64,000 nt of DNA from Terriglobia bacterium (lineage in GTDB: Bacteria > Acidobacteriota > Terriglobia > Acidiferrales > UBA7541). The stretch spans positions 1,488,001 to 1,552,000 of the forward strand of contig JAIQGG010000002.1 in assembly GCA_020072785.1 (NCBI GenBank), written 5' to 3'. Below are positions 7,358 through 16,344 of this stretch, one piece after another (position 1 is the first letter of the stretch; every line of letters starts with the position of its first letter). The position numbers were made by a program, and so were the translations under genes. The notes beneath the pieces were generated by a model. The model was not told the DNA's origin, ran no database searches, and saw only the letters and a program-made list of their open reading frames with translations.

Positions 7358-9034
7358 GTGTCCGACTCCGCTCTAAAGTCCAAGCTGAACGTGCACTCCC
7401 CCGAATGCGAAAAGAATGCGCGCCACGTCGTGGACCTCCTGACGGAGATGAAAAACGAAGAGGAGCGCATCCGCCAGGGTGGCGGCGCAAAAGCCATCGA
7501 GGCGCAGCACAAGAAGAGCCGGCTGACGGCGCGGGAGCGCATCGCCAAGCTGAGCGACCCCAAAACGGCATTCTTCGAGCTGGGCCTGTATGCCGCGTAC
7601 GAAATGTACGAGGAGTGGGGCGGGGCGCCCTCCGCGGGGACGATTACCGGGCTGGCGCGGGTGTGCGGGCGGCTGTTCATGATCATCGCCAACGACGCCA
7701 CGGTGAAGGCCGGGGCGTTCTTTCCGATGACCGCGAAGAAGGTGATCCGCGCGCAGAATATCGCCATCGAGAACCGCATCCCGACGATCTATCTGGTGGA
7801 TTCCGCTGGGGTGTTCCTCCCCTTGCAGGAGGACGTGTTTCCGGATACCGACGATTTCGGGCGGGTGTTCCGCAACAACGCGGTGATGAGCGCGATGGGC
7901 ATTCCGCAGATCACGGCGATCATGGGCATGTGCGTGGCGGGCGGGGCGTACCTGCCGGTGATGTGCGACCACATTTTGATGACCGAAGGCTCGGGGCTGT
8001 TTCTGGCGGGGCCGGCGCTGGTGCAGGCGGCAATCGGGCAGAAGACCTCGGCGGAGGAACTGGGCGGAGCGAAGATGCACGCGCAGATCAGCGGCACGGT
8101 GGACTTCCGCGAGGCGGACGACGAGAGCTGCCTGAAGCGCATCCGGGCCCTGGTGGACAAGATGGGTGCGGCGAATGCTTCACCCTTCAGCCACGAGAAG
8201 GCGCGCGAGCCGCTGTATCCGGGCGAGGAGATCTACAGCGTATTTTCGAGCGATCCGGCGAAGCAGTACGACATGCGCGAGGTGATCGCGCGGGTGGTGG
8301 ACGGCAGCGAGTTCGAGGAGTACCGCGTGGAATACGGCGAGACGCTGCTGTGCGGGTATGCGCGGATCGGCGGGTGGGCCGTGGGCATTGTGGCCAACCA
8401 GAAAAAGCACGTGCAGACGCTGGCGCGGGGTTCGGACCAGAAACGCATCGAGTTCGGCGGGGTGATTTACACGGAGTCGGCGGAGAAGGCGGCGCGCTTC
8501 ATCCTGGACTGCAACCAGAACCGCATTCCGCTGGTGTTTCTGCATGACGTGAACGGATTCATGGTGGGCAAGGACGCGGAGTGGAGCGGGATCATCCGCG
8601 CCGGGGCCAAGATGGTCAACGCGGTGGCCAACAGCGTGGTGCCGAAGATTACGGTGATCTGCGGCGGGAGCTTCGGCGCCGGGCACTACGCCATGTGCGG
8701 AAAGGCCTACGATCCGCGCTTTATTTTTGCGTGGCCGACGGCGCGCTACGCGGTGATGAGCGGGGATGCCGCGGCGGGCACGCTGGCGGAGATCAAGCTG
8801 AAGCAATTGGAGCGCGAAGGCAAAAAGGTGGACGAGAAGCTGCGCAAGGAAATGTACGAGGCGGTGAAGGCGACCTACGAGCACCAGACGGACCCGCGCT
8901 ATGCGGCAGCCCGGCTGTGGGTGGATGCGATCATCGATCCGGCGCACACGCGCGAGGCGCTCATCTGGGCGCTGGAGGCAGCTGCGTTGAATGCCGAGAT
9001 CAAAGAATTTAAGACAGGAGTTCTGCAAACCTGA
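7358..9034 (+). CDS. liuB: Methylcrotonyl-CoA carboxylase carboxyltransferase (beta) subunit
   Basis: 558 aa from the GTG at 7358, which has GAGG seven bases upstream and places SALKSKLN, where family similarity begins, at the N-terminus; a GTG at 7319 would add 13 residues. Biotin-dependent acyl-CoA carboxyltransferase family, with two crotonase-like halves. MccB-type features: FMIIANDATVKAGAFFP, SAGVFLPLQEDVFPD, GMCVAGGAYLPVMCD, FLAGPALVQAAIGQ, then SAEELGGAKMH, and the C-terminal AAARLWVDAIIDP. It transfers CO2 from biotin to 3-methylcrotonyl-CoA in leucine breakdown. The biotin-carboxylase/BCCP alpha subunit is not in the window. First gene of a run with HMG-CoA lyase and an enoyl-CoA hydratase, which supports the leucine role over propionyl-CoA carboxylase. 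Confidence 0.87.
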   Translation: MSDSALKSKLNVHSPECEKNARHVVDLLTEMKNEEERIRQGGGAKAIEAQHKKSRLTARERIAKLSDPKTAFFELGLYAAYEMYEEWGGAPSAGTITGLARVCGRLFMIIANDATVKAGAFFPMTAKKVIRAQNIAIENRIPTIYLVDSAGVFLPLQEDVFPDTDDFGRVFRNNAVMSAMGIPQITAIMGMCVAGGAYLPVMCDHILMTEGSGLFLAGPALVQAAIGQKTSAEELGGAKMHAQISGTVDFREADDESCLKRIRALVDKMGAANASPFSHEKAREPLYPGEEIYSVFSSDPAKQYDMREVIARVVDGSEFEEYRVEYGETLLCGYARIGGWAVGIVANQKKHVQTLARGSDQKRIEFGGVIYTESAEKAARFILDCNQNRIPLVFLHDVNGFMVGKDAEWSGIIRAGAKMVNAVANSVVPKITVICGGSFGAGHYAMCGKAYDPRFIFAWPTARYAVMSGDAAAGTLAEIKLKQLEREGKKVDEKLRKEMYEAVKATYEHQTDPRYAAARLWVDAIIDPAHTREALIWALEAAALNAEIKEFKTGVLQT

Positions 9035-9035
9035 C

Positions 9036-9929
9036 ATGGAGCCTGTGAAGCTGATCGAGTGCCCGCGCGATGCGTGGCAGGGATTGCCGGAGTTTATTCC
9101 GACGGAGTACAAGGCGGAATATCTGAAGGAGCTGGTGCTGGCGGGATTCCAGCACATTGACGCGGTGAGCTTTGTTTCGCCCAAGCATGTGAAGCAGATG
9201 GCGGACAGCGAAGAGGTGATGAAACTGTTGAATACTTCCCTGCCCGCGGACGTCGCGCGGCCGGAGATTATCGGGATCGTGGTGAATGAAAAGGGGCTGG
9301 AGCGGGCGCTGGCCACGCCGGGGGTGACGACGATCGGCTACCCGTACTCCATTTCGGCGTATTTCCGGCGCGCCAATGCCAACATGAGCCGCAGCGAATC
9401 GCGGGCACTGGTGGAAAAGCTGAGGAAGGGGACGGCGGCGGCGGGACGCGACCTGGTGATTTACATTTCGATGGCCTTCGGGAATCCCTACGACGAGCCG
9501 TGGGGGCCCGAGATCGTGGAGGAAACGCTGGAGTGGCTGAAGGATATTCGGGTGCGCACGGTTTCGCTGGCGGATACGGCCGGAAATGCTGCGCCAGAGC
9601 TGGTGGGTACGCTGTACAACCAGGTGAAGAACCACGTGGCGGGGATCGAGCTGGGAGTGCACCTGCACAGCCGGCCAGAGACCATGGAGGCCAAAGTGTT
9701 GGCGGCGTACGCGGCGGGCTGCCGGAGATTCGATAGCGCGCTGACGGGACTGGGCGGGTGCCCCTTTGCGGGGGACGAGTTGGTGGGGAACCTGGCCACG
9801 GAGACGGTGCTGGCGGCGCTGCGCACGGCGGGCGGAGATCCCGGTGTGAGCTCCGAACGCCTGGCCCGCGTCATCCAGATGAGCAACGAAATTCGCCAGA
9901 AATACGCGCCCGCGCCGCTACCCAATTGA
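9036..9929 (+). CDS. mvaB: Hydroxymethylglutaryl-CoA lyase
   Basis: 297 aa TIM-barrel lyase of the DRE-TIM family. It cleaves (S)-HMG-CoA to acetyl-CoA and acetoacetate, the last step of leucine degradation. Metal/catalytic residues: the R11-D12 pair in ECPRDAWQG, H209-x-H211 (GVHLHSRP) and the catalytic Cys C242 in GLGGCPFAG. The His-to-Cys spacing of 31 equals that of human HMGCL. The first-strand motif is ECPRDAWQG instead of the commoner VGPRDGLQN, an acceptable variant. The ATG at 9036 lies 1 nt after the carboxylase stop, so the two are co-translated. Confidence 0.88.
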   Translation: MEPVKLIECPRDAWQGLPEFIPTEYKAEYLKELVLAGFQHIDAVSFVSPKHVKQMADSEEVMKLLNTSLPADVARPEIIGIVVNEKGLERALATPGVTTIGYPYSISAYFRRANANMSRSESRALVEKLRKGTAAAGRDLVIYISMAFGNPYDEPWGPEIVEETLEWLKDIRVRTVSLADTAGNAAPELVGTLYNQVKNHVAGIELGVHLHSRPETMEAKVLAAYAAGCRRFDSALTGLGGCPFAGDELVGNLATETVLAALRTAGGDPGVSSERLARVIQMSNEIRQKYAPAPLPN

Positions 9930-9945
9930 GGAGACTTTTTCCCCT

Positions 9946-10734
9946 ATGTACTCGACTCTGCTGCTCGAAACGGCGAACGACGTCGCCACCATCACGCTGA
10001 ACCGCCCGGAGAAGCGCAACGCCATCTCGACGCAGATGATTCAGGAGCTGCTGAGCGCGCTGGAGGAGATTGAAAAGGGCGGGGCGCGGCTGGCGATTCT
10101 CACGGGGAACGGCAAAGCGTTCTGCTCGGGGATGGACCTGGAGATGCTGGCGGCCATTGCCCGGCAGTCGCCGGAGGAAAACCTGGAGGATTCGCGGCGG
10201 ATGGCGGGAATGTTCCGGCGGATCTGGAGTTTCCCGAAGCCGCTGATCGCGGCGGTGAACGGGGCGGCGCTGGCGGGCGGCTGCGGGATCGCCACGCTGT
10301 GCGACTTCACGCTGGCCGCGCCGGTGGCGAAATTCGGGTACACGGAGGTGAAGATCGGGTTTCTGCCGGCGATCGTTTCGGTATTCCTGACGCGGCAGAT
10401 CGGGGAAAAGCGCGCGCGGGACCTGCTGCTCACGGGACGAATCGTCGAGGCGGTCGAGGCGAAAGAGCTGGGACTGGTGACGGAGGTGGTACCGGCGGAG
10501 CGGCTGCTGTGGCGCGCGCGGGACCTGGCGGATACGCTGCTGGCGGCAAGCCCGACGAGCCTGGCGTGCACGAAACGCATCCTGACCGACGCGGCCGCCG
10601 CGGGGCTGGACGCCGACCTCGAGCGGGCCATTGCGGAGAACGCGCGCGTGCGCTCGACCGCGGATTTTCGCGAGGGGCTGGCGTCGTTCCTGCAAAAACG
10701 CAAGCCGGTATGGCGCGGCGAAGAGGGCGCGTGA
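9946..10734 (+). CDS. Enoyl-CoA hydratase/isomerase family protein, probable methylglutaconyl-CoA hydratase
   Basis: 262 aa crotonase-fold protein with a GAGGAG ribosome site before the ATG. The acyl-CoA/oxyanion segment AFCSGMD (58-64) and ALAGGCGIATLCDF (108-121) are present. By position between HMG-CoA lyase and a thioesterase it is the candidate for the missing leucine-pathway hydratase (3-methylglutaconyl-CoA to HMG-CoA). One oddity: of the two catalytic glutamates in classical hydratases, the second is kept (E134 in YTEVKIGFLP) but the first is Gly (G114, in GGCG where the family has GGxE). Mechanism or reaction may therefore differ from rat mitochondrial hydratase or human AUH. Family assignment is firm, substrate is inferred from context. 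Confidence 0.82.
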   Translation: MYSTLLLETANDVATITLNRPEKRNAISTQMIQELLSALEEIEKGGARLAILTGNGKAFCSGMDLEMLAAIARQSPEENLEDSRRMAGMFRRIWSFPKPLIAAVNGAALAGGCGIATLCDFTLAAPVAKFGYTEVKIGFLPAIVSVFLTRQIGEKRARDLLLTGRIVEAVEAKELGLVTEVVPAERLLWRARDLADTLLAASPTSLACTKRILTDAAAAGLDADLERAIAENARVRSTADFREGLASFLQKRKPVWRGEEGA

Positions 10735-10736
10735 GG

Positions 10737-11171
10737 ATGAGCCACCACGACACGGCGCTGCGCGTGCGCTACGCGGAAACCGACCAGATGGGCGTGGTCT
10801 ACCATGCCAACTACCTGATCTGGTTCGAGGTGGGGCGCGTCGAGCTGCTCCGTTCGCTGGGATTCAACTACAAGGAGATGGAAACGCAGGACGATTGCCA
10901 CATCGTGGTTGCTGACGTGCATTGCCGGTATCACCGCCCGGCGCGCTACGACGATGTGCTGCGGGTGCGGACACGCATCGCCAAATCCGGCATGCGCATG
11001 ATCAAGTTTTCTTACGAACTTTTCCGCGAGGCGGACGAAGAACTGCTCGCCACGGGGGAGACGACACACCTCATCTGCGGAAAGAACGGCCGGCCCAAGT
11101 CCCTCCCGGAAAAATATCGCGCGGTCCTGGCGGTTCCTGCGGCCAAGGCCGCCAAGCGGAGAGATGCATGA
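10737..11171 (+). CDS. Acyl-CoA thioesterase, YbgC/4-hydroxybenzoyl-CoA thioesterase family
   Basis: 144 aa single hot-dog domain. The active-site motif RYAETDQMGVVYHANYLIWFE (from R11) contains D16 and H23, typical of 4HBT/YbgC enzymes that hydrolyse short or aromatic acyl-CoA thioesters. The ATG at 10737 comes 2 nt after the hydratase stop, and its own stop overlaps the hutH start (ATGA at 11168-11171), so translation is coupled on both sides. It may free CoA during acyl-CoA catabolism; YbgC homologues elsewhere sit with tol-pal genes, which are not seen here. Confidence 0.85.
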   Translation: MSHHDTALRVRYAETDQMGVVYHANYLIWFEVGRVELLRSLGFNYKEMETQDDCHIVVADVHCRYHRPARYDDVLRVRTRIAKSGMRMIKFSYELFREADEELLATGETTHLICGKNGRPKSLPEKYRAVLAVPAAKAAKRRDA

Positions 11172-12697
11172 CGGTCACGATTGCGGGTAACAGCCTGACG
11201 TTTGCGCAGCTTTACGACGTGGCCTTTCGCGGCGCGGCGGTGGAGGTTGCGGCGGAGGCGGCGGAGCGCATGAATGCGTCGCGGGGCGTAGTGGAGCGCG
11301 TGGTGCGCGAGGGAGCTACGGCTTACGGGATCAACACGGGCTTCGGCAAGCTGGCCTCCGTGCGCATTTCCGCGGACCAGGTGCGGCAGTTGCAGGTAAA
11401 TCTGGTGCGCTCGCACTCTTGCGGAGTGGGCGCGCCGCTGAGCGAAGCGGAAACGCGGGCAATGATGCTCTTGCGGGCGAATGCGCTGGCCAAGGGATTG
11501 AGCGGAGTGCGGGCGTCCACGGTGGAGACGCTGTGCGCGATGCTCAACGCCGGGGTGCATCCGGTGATTCCGGGGCAGGGTTCGGTGGGAGCTTCGGGGG
11601 ATCTGGCGCCGCTGGCGCACTTGGCGCAGGTGGTGATCGGCGAGGGGCAGGCGCGCTACCGGGGGGAGATTCTGCCCGGGGGCGTGGCCATGAAGCTAGC
11701 GGGGATCGCAGCGGTGGCGCTGGAGGCCAAAGAGGGGCTGTCGCTGCTGAATGGGACGCAGGGGATGCTGGCGCTGATCAGCATCGCGCTATACGACGCG
11801 GACGCGCTGGCGGATACGGCGGACGTGGCCGCGGCGCTCTCGATGGACGCGCTGCGCGGCACACCGAACGCGTTTGACCCAAGGATCATGGAGGCGCGGG
11901 CCTACCCCGGAGCGGCGGTGACGGCGCGCAATCTGGTGCGGCTGAACGAAGGCAGCCAGATCCGGGCTTCGCATCGCGGGGCGGAGAAAGATCCGCGAGT
12001 GCAGGATCCTTACAGCGTGCGCTGCACGCCGCAGGTGCACGGAGCGGTGCGCGATGCGCTGGCGCAGGCGCGGGCGACGGCGCTGGTGGAGCTGAACAGC
12101 GCGACGGACAACCCGCTGGTCTTCGTGCGCGATGCGAAGACCGGCGAGGGGGATATTCTCAGCGGGGGAAATTTTCACGGGCAGCCGCTGGCCATGGCCG
12201 CGGACCAGATCGCCGTGGCGCTGGCCACGCTGGGCGGGATCTGCGAGCGGCGCATCGAGCAGATGACCAATCCGCTGACCAGCCTGCTGCCGGCGTTCCT
12301 GACGCCGGAACCGGGGCTGAATTCGGGGTTCATGATCGCCCAGGTGACCGCAGCGGCCCTGACCAGCGAAAACCGGGCGCTGGCCGCACCGCATTCGGTG
12401 GATTCGATTTCCACGTCGGGCAATCAGGAAGATTACGTGTCCATGGGCATGAGCGCGGCGCGGCGGCTGGAGCGCATGCTGGGCAACCTGCGGTATATCG
12501 TGGCGATCGAGCTGCTGTGCGCGTGCCAGGGGATCGATCTGCTGGCGCCGCTGCAGACTGGGACGCTGGCGAAGAAGGCCTACGACGCAGTACGGGCGAA
12601 GGCGCCGAAGGTGGTGGAGGATCGTCCACTGGCGCCGGATATGGAAGCAGTGGCGGCGCTGATCGGGCAGGCGCAGATCGCGCAATTGTTGCGGTGA
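11168..12697 (+). CDS. hutH: Histidine ammonia-lyase
   Basis: 509 aa; deaminates L-histidine to trans-urocanate. The A142-S143-G144 tripeptide in GSVGASGDLAPLAHL, which cyclises to the MIO electrophile, is at exactly the numbering of Pseudomonas putida HutH, and Y53 in TAYGINTGFG is also at its expected place. Other motifs: SLLNGTQGM, DNPLVF, GGNFHGQP, SGNQEDYVSMG. Full length. It is the last gene of the catabolic run and overlaps the thioesterase by 4 nt. hutU, hutI and hutG/F are absent from the window, so the rest of histidine degradation lies elsewhere. Confidence 0.95.
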   Translation: MTVTIAGNSLTFAQLYDVAFRGAAVEVAAEAAERMNASRGVVERVVREGATAYGINTGFGKLASVRISADQVRQLQVNLVRSHSCGVGAPLSEAETRAMMLLRANALAKGLSGVRASTVETLCAMLNAGVHPVIPGQGSVGASGDLAPLAHLAQVVIGEGQARYRGEILPGGVAMKLAGIAAVALEAKEGLSLLNGTQGMLALISIALYDADALADTADVAAALSMDALRGTPNAFDPRIMEARAYPGAAVTARNLVRLNEGSQIRASHRGAEKDPRVQDPYSVRCTPQVHGAVRDALAQARATALVELNSATDNPLVFVRDAKTGEGDILSGGNFHGQPLAMAADQIAVALATLGGICERRIEQMTNPLTSLLPAFLTPEPGLNSGFMIAQVTAAALTSENRALAAPHSVDSISTSGNQEDYVSMGMSAARRLERMLGNLRYIVAIELLCACQGIDLLAPLQTGTLAKKAYDAVRAKAPKVVEDRPLAPDMEAVAALIGQAQIAQLLR

Positions 12698-12718
12698 GTT
12701 CAGTAAGTAGCCAACTCT

Positions 12719-12744
12719 AAAAGCGGGCGCAGCGAGCTGCGCCC
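12719..12744 (-). terminator. Terminator hairpin between convergent genes
   Basis: An 8-bp perfect stem GGGCGCAG (12725-12732) and CTGCGCCC (12737-12744) with loop CGAG. Read on the minus strand it is followed by GC then TTTT (12722-12719), so it is best oriented to end the alpha/beta hydrolase gene; it may also slow transcription leaving hutH. Confidence 0.6.
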
Positions 12745-12816
12745 CTATAGCCTAAATTTAGAAGACACATCTCCGGTCCGGGCGGGGTGTCTCGATTCGT
12801 CCGTGGACCGCGTGTT

Positions 12817-13830
12817 TCAGGCGAGGGATTCGAGGAAGAAGGTGCCCATGCGCCAGGCGGCGAGGTAGCTGAAGGGGGGTAGCTCGAGGGAGTAGTGGCC
12901 GCAGGGGAGCGCGAGGGTGCGCGGGTCGCAGCCGTGGGTGCGCAGGGCGCCGAGCATTTCGGCGGTCAGCTCGGGAAGGAAGGTGGGGTCGTAATTGCCG
13001 TAGACCATGAAGCAGTTTTTGCCCGCGCCCAGGCCGAGTTCGACGTAGGGCATGGGGCTGATGGGGGCCCAGAAATGGCGAAGTTCGTCGAGGGAGATCT
13101 TGCTGCGCAGGCCTTCCCAGACGTGGTTGGTGGTCATGCCGTATTTGACCACGTCGGCGAAGTAAGTGGAAACGTGAAAGAAGCCCGCGGCGCGGACAGC
13201 GGGATCGTGCACCAGGGTGATATAGCCGACGGAGGAGCCGATGCTGGTGCCGAGGACACCGAGGCGGGTGTAGCCCTGGCTTTCGAGCCAGCGCAGGCAT
13301 TGCCGCGCATCCATGACCGCCTGGCGATTGGCCTGCAGGGTGAGGCCGATGTTGGGGCCGACGAGCTGGTCGGCACGCTCGTGGCCCTGGGCCATGCGCC
13401 GGTCGTGATAGGGGAGACTCAGACGCAAAACGGTAATGCCGAGGAGCTGCAGCCACTGGCACAAGGCGCGCTGCCCTTCCCACTTGGCGTTCCAGTTGGG
13501 AAGAACGAGAACCGCCGGGCCACCGCGGCGCGCCGGAAAGAACTGCGCGTGGACGGTGTTGTTCTCCGGGGAATCCGAGCACAGGGCGCTGGTGAAGGTC
13601 AGGACGTTGTCGTGGAGGCGGTAGTCGGCGGCCGGGCCAACGGCGAACCATTCGCGGCTGTTTTCGATGGTGGCGGGGACCCAACGGCGCAGGAAGCCGC
13701 GGGGATCGGGCTCGCCGGCACGGCCGCCGATGTGCTCGAGGCCCCATTCGAGCGGGCGCACCATGCGGTTGTCGTCGGTGGTCCAGCGACGGTGCTCGTA
13801 ACGGCGGATTTTCTGTTCGAGCCAGTGCAT
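12817..13830 (-). CDS. Alpha/beta hydrolase family protein
   Basis: 337 aa, cytosolic (no signal peptide). Nucleophile elbow L-G-T-S196-I-G-S; candidate triad partners are D280 (GNYD) and H311 (CGHYSLE), in the right order and spacing. The segment VLVLPNWNAKWEGQRALCQWL and the strand before it (NTVHAQFFPA) are typical of large bacterial abhydrolases related to the ABHD18 group. Substrate unknown. The gene is convergent with hutH and divergent from pilD; neither neighbour indicates function. Confidence 0.75.
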   Translation of the reverse strand: MHWLEQKIRRYEHRRWTTDDNRMVRPLEWGLEHIGGRAGEPDPRGFLRRWVPATIENSREWFAVGPAADYRLHDNVLTFTSALCSDSPENNTVHAQFFPARRGGPAVLVLPNWNAKWEGQRALCQWLQLLGITVLRLSLPYHDRRMAQGHERADQLVGPNIGLTLQANRQAVMDARQCLRWLESQGYTRLGVLGTSIGSSVGYITLVHDPAVRAAGFFHVSTYFADVVKYGMTTNHVWEGLRSKISLDELRHFWAPISPMPYVELGLGAGKNCFMVYGNYDPTFLPELTAEMLGALRTHGCDPRTLALPCGHYSLELPPFSYLAAWRMGTFFLESLA

Positions 13831-14015
13831 AAGAGTGAAGAATCAAATATAGCGGAGCGGCCAGAGGGGCGCAAACCGCGTGATGAGAGGGGAAAGCGTA
13901 GTAGTGGCGCACGGTGAAACGGTTGCAGCGTTCCAGGATGGAACGGTGTTAGCCATGCGACACGCGGGGCGGGGCCTTTGTTGAGGCGGGTGCGGGTCTG
14001 TGGCACAGTCAAAAT

Positions 14016-14918
14016 GTGCTTACTCTCTTCTTTTTGGTGCTGGGGCTGATCATCGGCAGCTTCCTGAATGTGTGCATCACGCGCATTCCGGAAGAGCTGT
14101 CCATCGTGACGCCGGGCTCGCGCTGCCCGCGCTGCAAGACGCCCATCCGGCCTTTCGACAATATCCCGGTGCTGAGCTGGCTGCTGCTGCGCGGGAAATG
14201 CCGGGACTGCGGGCTGCCCATTTCGCCGATGTACCCGGCGGTGGAACTGCTGACGGGGCTGGTTTTCGTGGCCTGCTATGCGGAATTCGGGATAAGCGCG
14301 GAGCTGTTCAAGTGGCTGTTCTTTGCCGGTCTGCTGATCGTGCTGACGGTGACCGACCTGCAGGTGCGCATGCTGCCCGACGCGGTGAACTGGCCGGGCT
14401 TCGGCATGGGACTGGTGTTCAGCGCGGCGGTGCCGCCGCAGGACGGCACGGCGCTGTGGGTGGTGCAGACGTTCGTGCACCGCCGTGCGCCGGAGATGGC
14501 CGTGGGGCTGCTGGATGGGCTGCTGGGCGCGGCATTTGGCAGCCTGCTGCTATGGGGCACCGGGAGAGCGTATAAGGCGTTGCGGGGCCACGAGGGCATG
14601 GGGCTGGGCGACGTGAAGATGATGGCCATGGTGGGGACGTTCCTGGGGTTCCGGGGCACGTTCCTGACGATTCTGGTGGGCACGTTCCTGGGAAGCGTCG
14701 TCGGGATCGGGATCGTCCTGACGCTGTACGTGGCGGGCTGGGGGCGGGAGCTTGCCCAACGGGCGAGCCGGCGCGGACTCGGCAGCATTCAATCGCTGCG
14801 CTTCTATCTGGCGAGCCAATACCAACTGCCCCTGGGAACGTTTCTGGGGATCGCCGCCTTGCTGGTGGTGTTTCTGAGCCGGCACCCCGTTTTCTACCGG
14901 GTTCCGGGAGCCCACTGA
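14016..14918 (+). CDS. pilD: Prepilin peptidase / N-methyltransferase, PilD type
   Basis: 300 aa inner-membrane aspartic protease (A24A). It cleaves the leader of type IV prepilins and pseudopilins after Gly and methylates the new N-terminus. The cytoplasmic domain has the zinc tetracysteine C37-x-x-C40 and C62-x-x-C65, marking the bifunctional form. The catalytic aspartates are D114 (VTDLQVRMLPD) and D199 (GLGDVKMM). Several hydrophobic helices follow. Start is GTG at 14016, weakly supported by the upstream sequence, but it opens directly onto the first membrane helix LFFLVLGLIIGSFLNV. Likely clients in this window are the pilins at 39.6-40.8 kb and the pseudopilin at 30.5 kb. Confidence 0.93.
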   Translation: MLTLFFLVLGLIIGSFLNVCITRIPEELSIVTPGSRCPRCKTPIRPFDNIPVLSWLLLRGKCRDCGLPISPMYPAVELLTGLVFVACYAEFGISAELFKWLFFAGLLIVLTVTDLQVRMLPDAVNWPGFGMGLVFSAAVPPQDGTALWVVQTFVHRRAPEMAVGLLDGLLGAAFGSLLLWGTGRAYKALRGHEGMGLGDVKMMAMVGTFLGFRGTFLTILVGTFLGSVVGIGIVLTLYVAGWGRELAQRASRRGLGSIQSLRFYLASQYQLPLGTFLGIAALLVVFLSRHPVFYRVPGAH

Positions 14919-14940
14919 AGCGCGCCCCGCCGGAGCAGCC

Positions 14941-16290
14941 ATGCTGACCGTCATCCTCATGCAAGGAGAGTTTCAGGGCAACGGACGGTGGGCCTTCTAC
15001 GGTCTGGGTTTTTTCTTCGGACTCATCGCCCTTATCGCCTTCCTGACCTTCGTCATCCGCCGCGTGTTCCGGCGCGGACGCGAGGAGCAGACATCGCCGC
15101 TGGAAGCCGCGCCCAATAGCGACAACGCCTCGGCGTTCATGACCGCGTCGATGCAGGGAGTGATCCAGAAGCTGCGCGAGCAGGAGAAGGAACTGGAGCG
15201 GCTGCACCGCGAGGAAAAAGAGCGGGCGGTGCAATCGGAAAAGCTGAGCGAAGAAGTGACGCGCAACATGCCCGCCGGGCTGCTGGTGGTGAACGCCATG
15301 GGCATCATCGTTAGCGCGAATCCCGCCGCCGAGCAGGTGCTGGGCATGCGCGGGCTGGCGTACCGGCGGTACAGCGAGGCCCTCGGGGAAAGTTCCGGGC
15401 TGGTGGCCCTGGTGGCTAGCTGCCTGCAGCAAGGCACGATCCACCGGCGGGAGCAGGTGGAGCACACCACATTGCAGGGAGAGATCCGGCTGCTGGGTGC
15501 CACGGTTTCGCCGATCCGGCGCGGCGACAAGATCAATGGGGCCATCTGCCTGCTGAGCGACCTCACGGAACTGGCGGCCCTGCAGCAGCAGGTGCAGCTA
15601 AAAGAGAACCTGGCGGTGCTCGGAGAGCTGTCCGCGGGAATCGCGCACGAATTCAAGAATGCCCTGGCCACCATTTCCGGCTACGCGCAGTTGATCCGCG
15701 GGGAAAACACGCCGGAGGAAACGGCGGAATACGCCGGACTGATACTGGAGCAGTCGCGAAACATCACGCAGGTGGTCACGGAATTCCTGAAGTACGCGCG
15801 GCCGTTGGAAATTTCGCACGAGCAGGTGCTCCTGCAGCCGATCGTCGAGCGCGTCGTCGCCGAACTGCAGGAAGCCTTCCCCGAGGTGCAGATCGCGGCG
15901 CAGGGAAACTTTGGCCGGGTCGCCGGGGAGGAGGGCTTCCTGCGGCAGGCGCTGTTGAATCTGGCGCGCAACGCCGTGGAGGCCGCCGGCGCTGCTCCCG
16001 GGGGCGGGCGGGTCCGCCTGGAAGGCAGCATCGTGGGCAATGCGGGAGCCGAAACGCAGCAGATCAGCATTGTGGATAACGGACCGGGCATCGCCGCCGG
16101 AGCCCTGAACAAGATCTTCGTGCCCTTCTTTACCACCAAGGCGAACGGCACCGGCCTGGGCTTGCCGGTGGTCCAGAAGATCATCGTGCAGCATGGCGGC
16201 AAGGTCGAAGCGCGCAACCACGCGGGGGGCGGAGCGGAGTTTATCGTTACGCTACCCGCCGGTCCAACGGCCTCCGAAGCGCTAAAATAG
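14941..16290 (+). CDS. PAS-domain sensor histidine kinase
   Basis: 449 aa. One membrane helix (about 18-40), an arginine-rich cytoplasmic stop-transfer, a coiled coil (72-108), a PAS domain (about 105-210) and a HisKA domain with phospho-acceptor H236 in ELSAGIAHEFKN, then an HATPase_c domain (N box LLNLARNAVEAA, DNGPGI, GTGLGLPVVQKI). It has almost no periplasmic part, so the signal is probably intracellular or membrane-borne. Its likely partner is the sigma-54 regulator at 17044, two genes on. It begins 22 nt after pilD on the same strand. Confidence 0.88.
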   Translation: MLTVILMQGEFQGNGRWAFYGLGFFFGLIALIAFLTFVIRRVFRRGREEQTSPLEAAPNSDNASAFMTASMQGVIQKLREQEKELERLHREEKERAVQSEKLSEEVTRNMPAGLLVVNAMGIIVSANPAAEQVLGMRGLAYRRYSEALGESSGLVALVASCLQQGTIHRREQVEHTTLQGEIRLLGATVSPIRRGDKINGAICLLSDLTELAALQQQVQLKENLAVLGELSAGIAHEFKNALATISGYAQLIRGENTPEETAEYAGLILEQSRNITQVVTEFLKYARPLEISHEQVLLQPIVERVVAELQEAFPEVQIAAQGNFGRVAGEEGFLRQALLNLARNAVEAAGAAPGGGRVRLEGSIVGNAGAETQQISIVDNGPGIAAGALNKIFVPFFTTKANGTGLGLPVVQKIIVQHGGKVEARNHAGGGAEFIVTLPAGPTASEALK

Positions 16291-16344
16291 TAACCTAAGC
16301 AAAATGTCGGGGTCCCCTGCCTTGCTCCGGCGAAAGAGGCGTAT

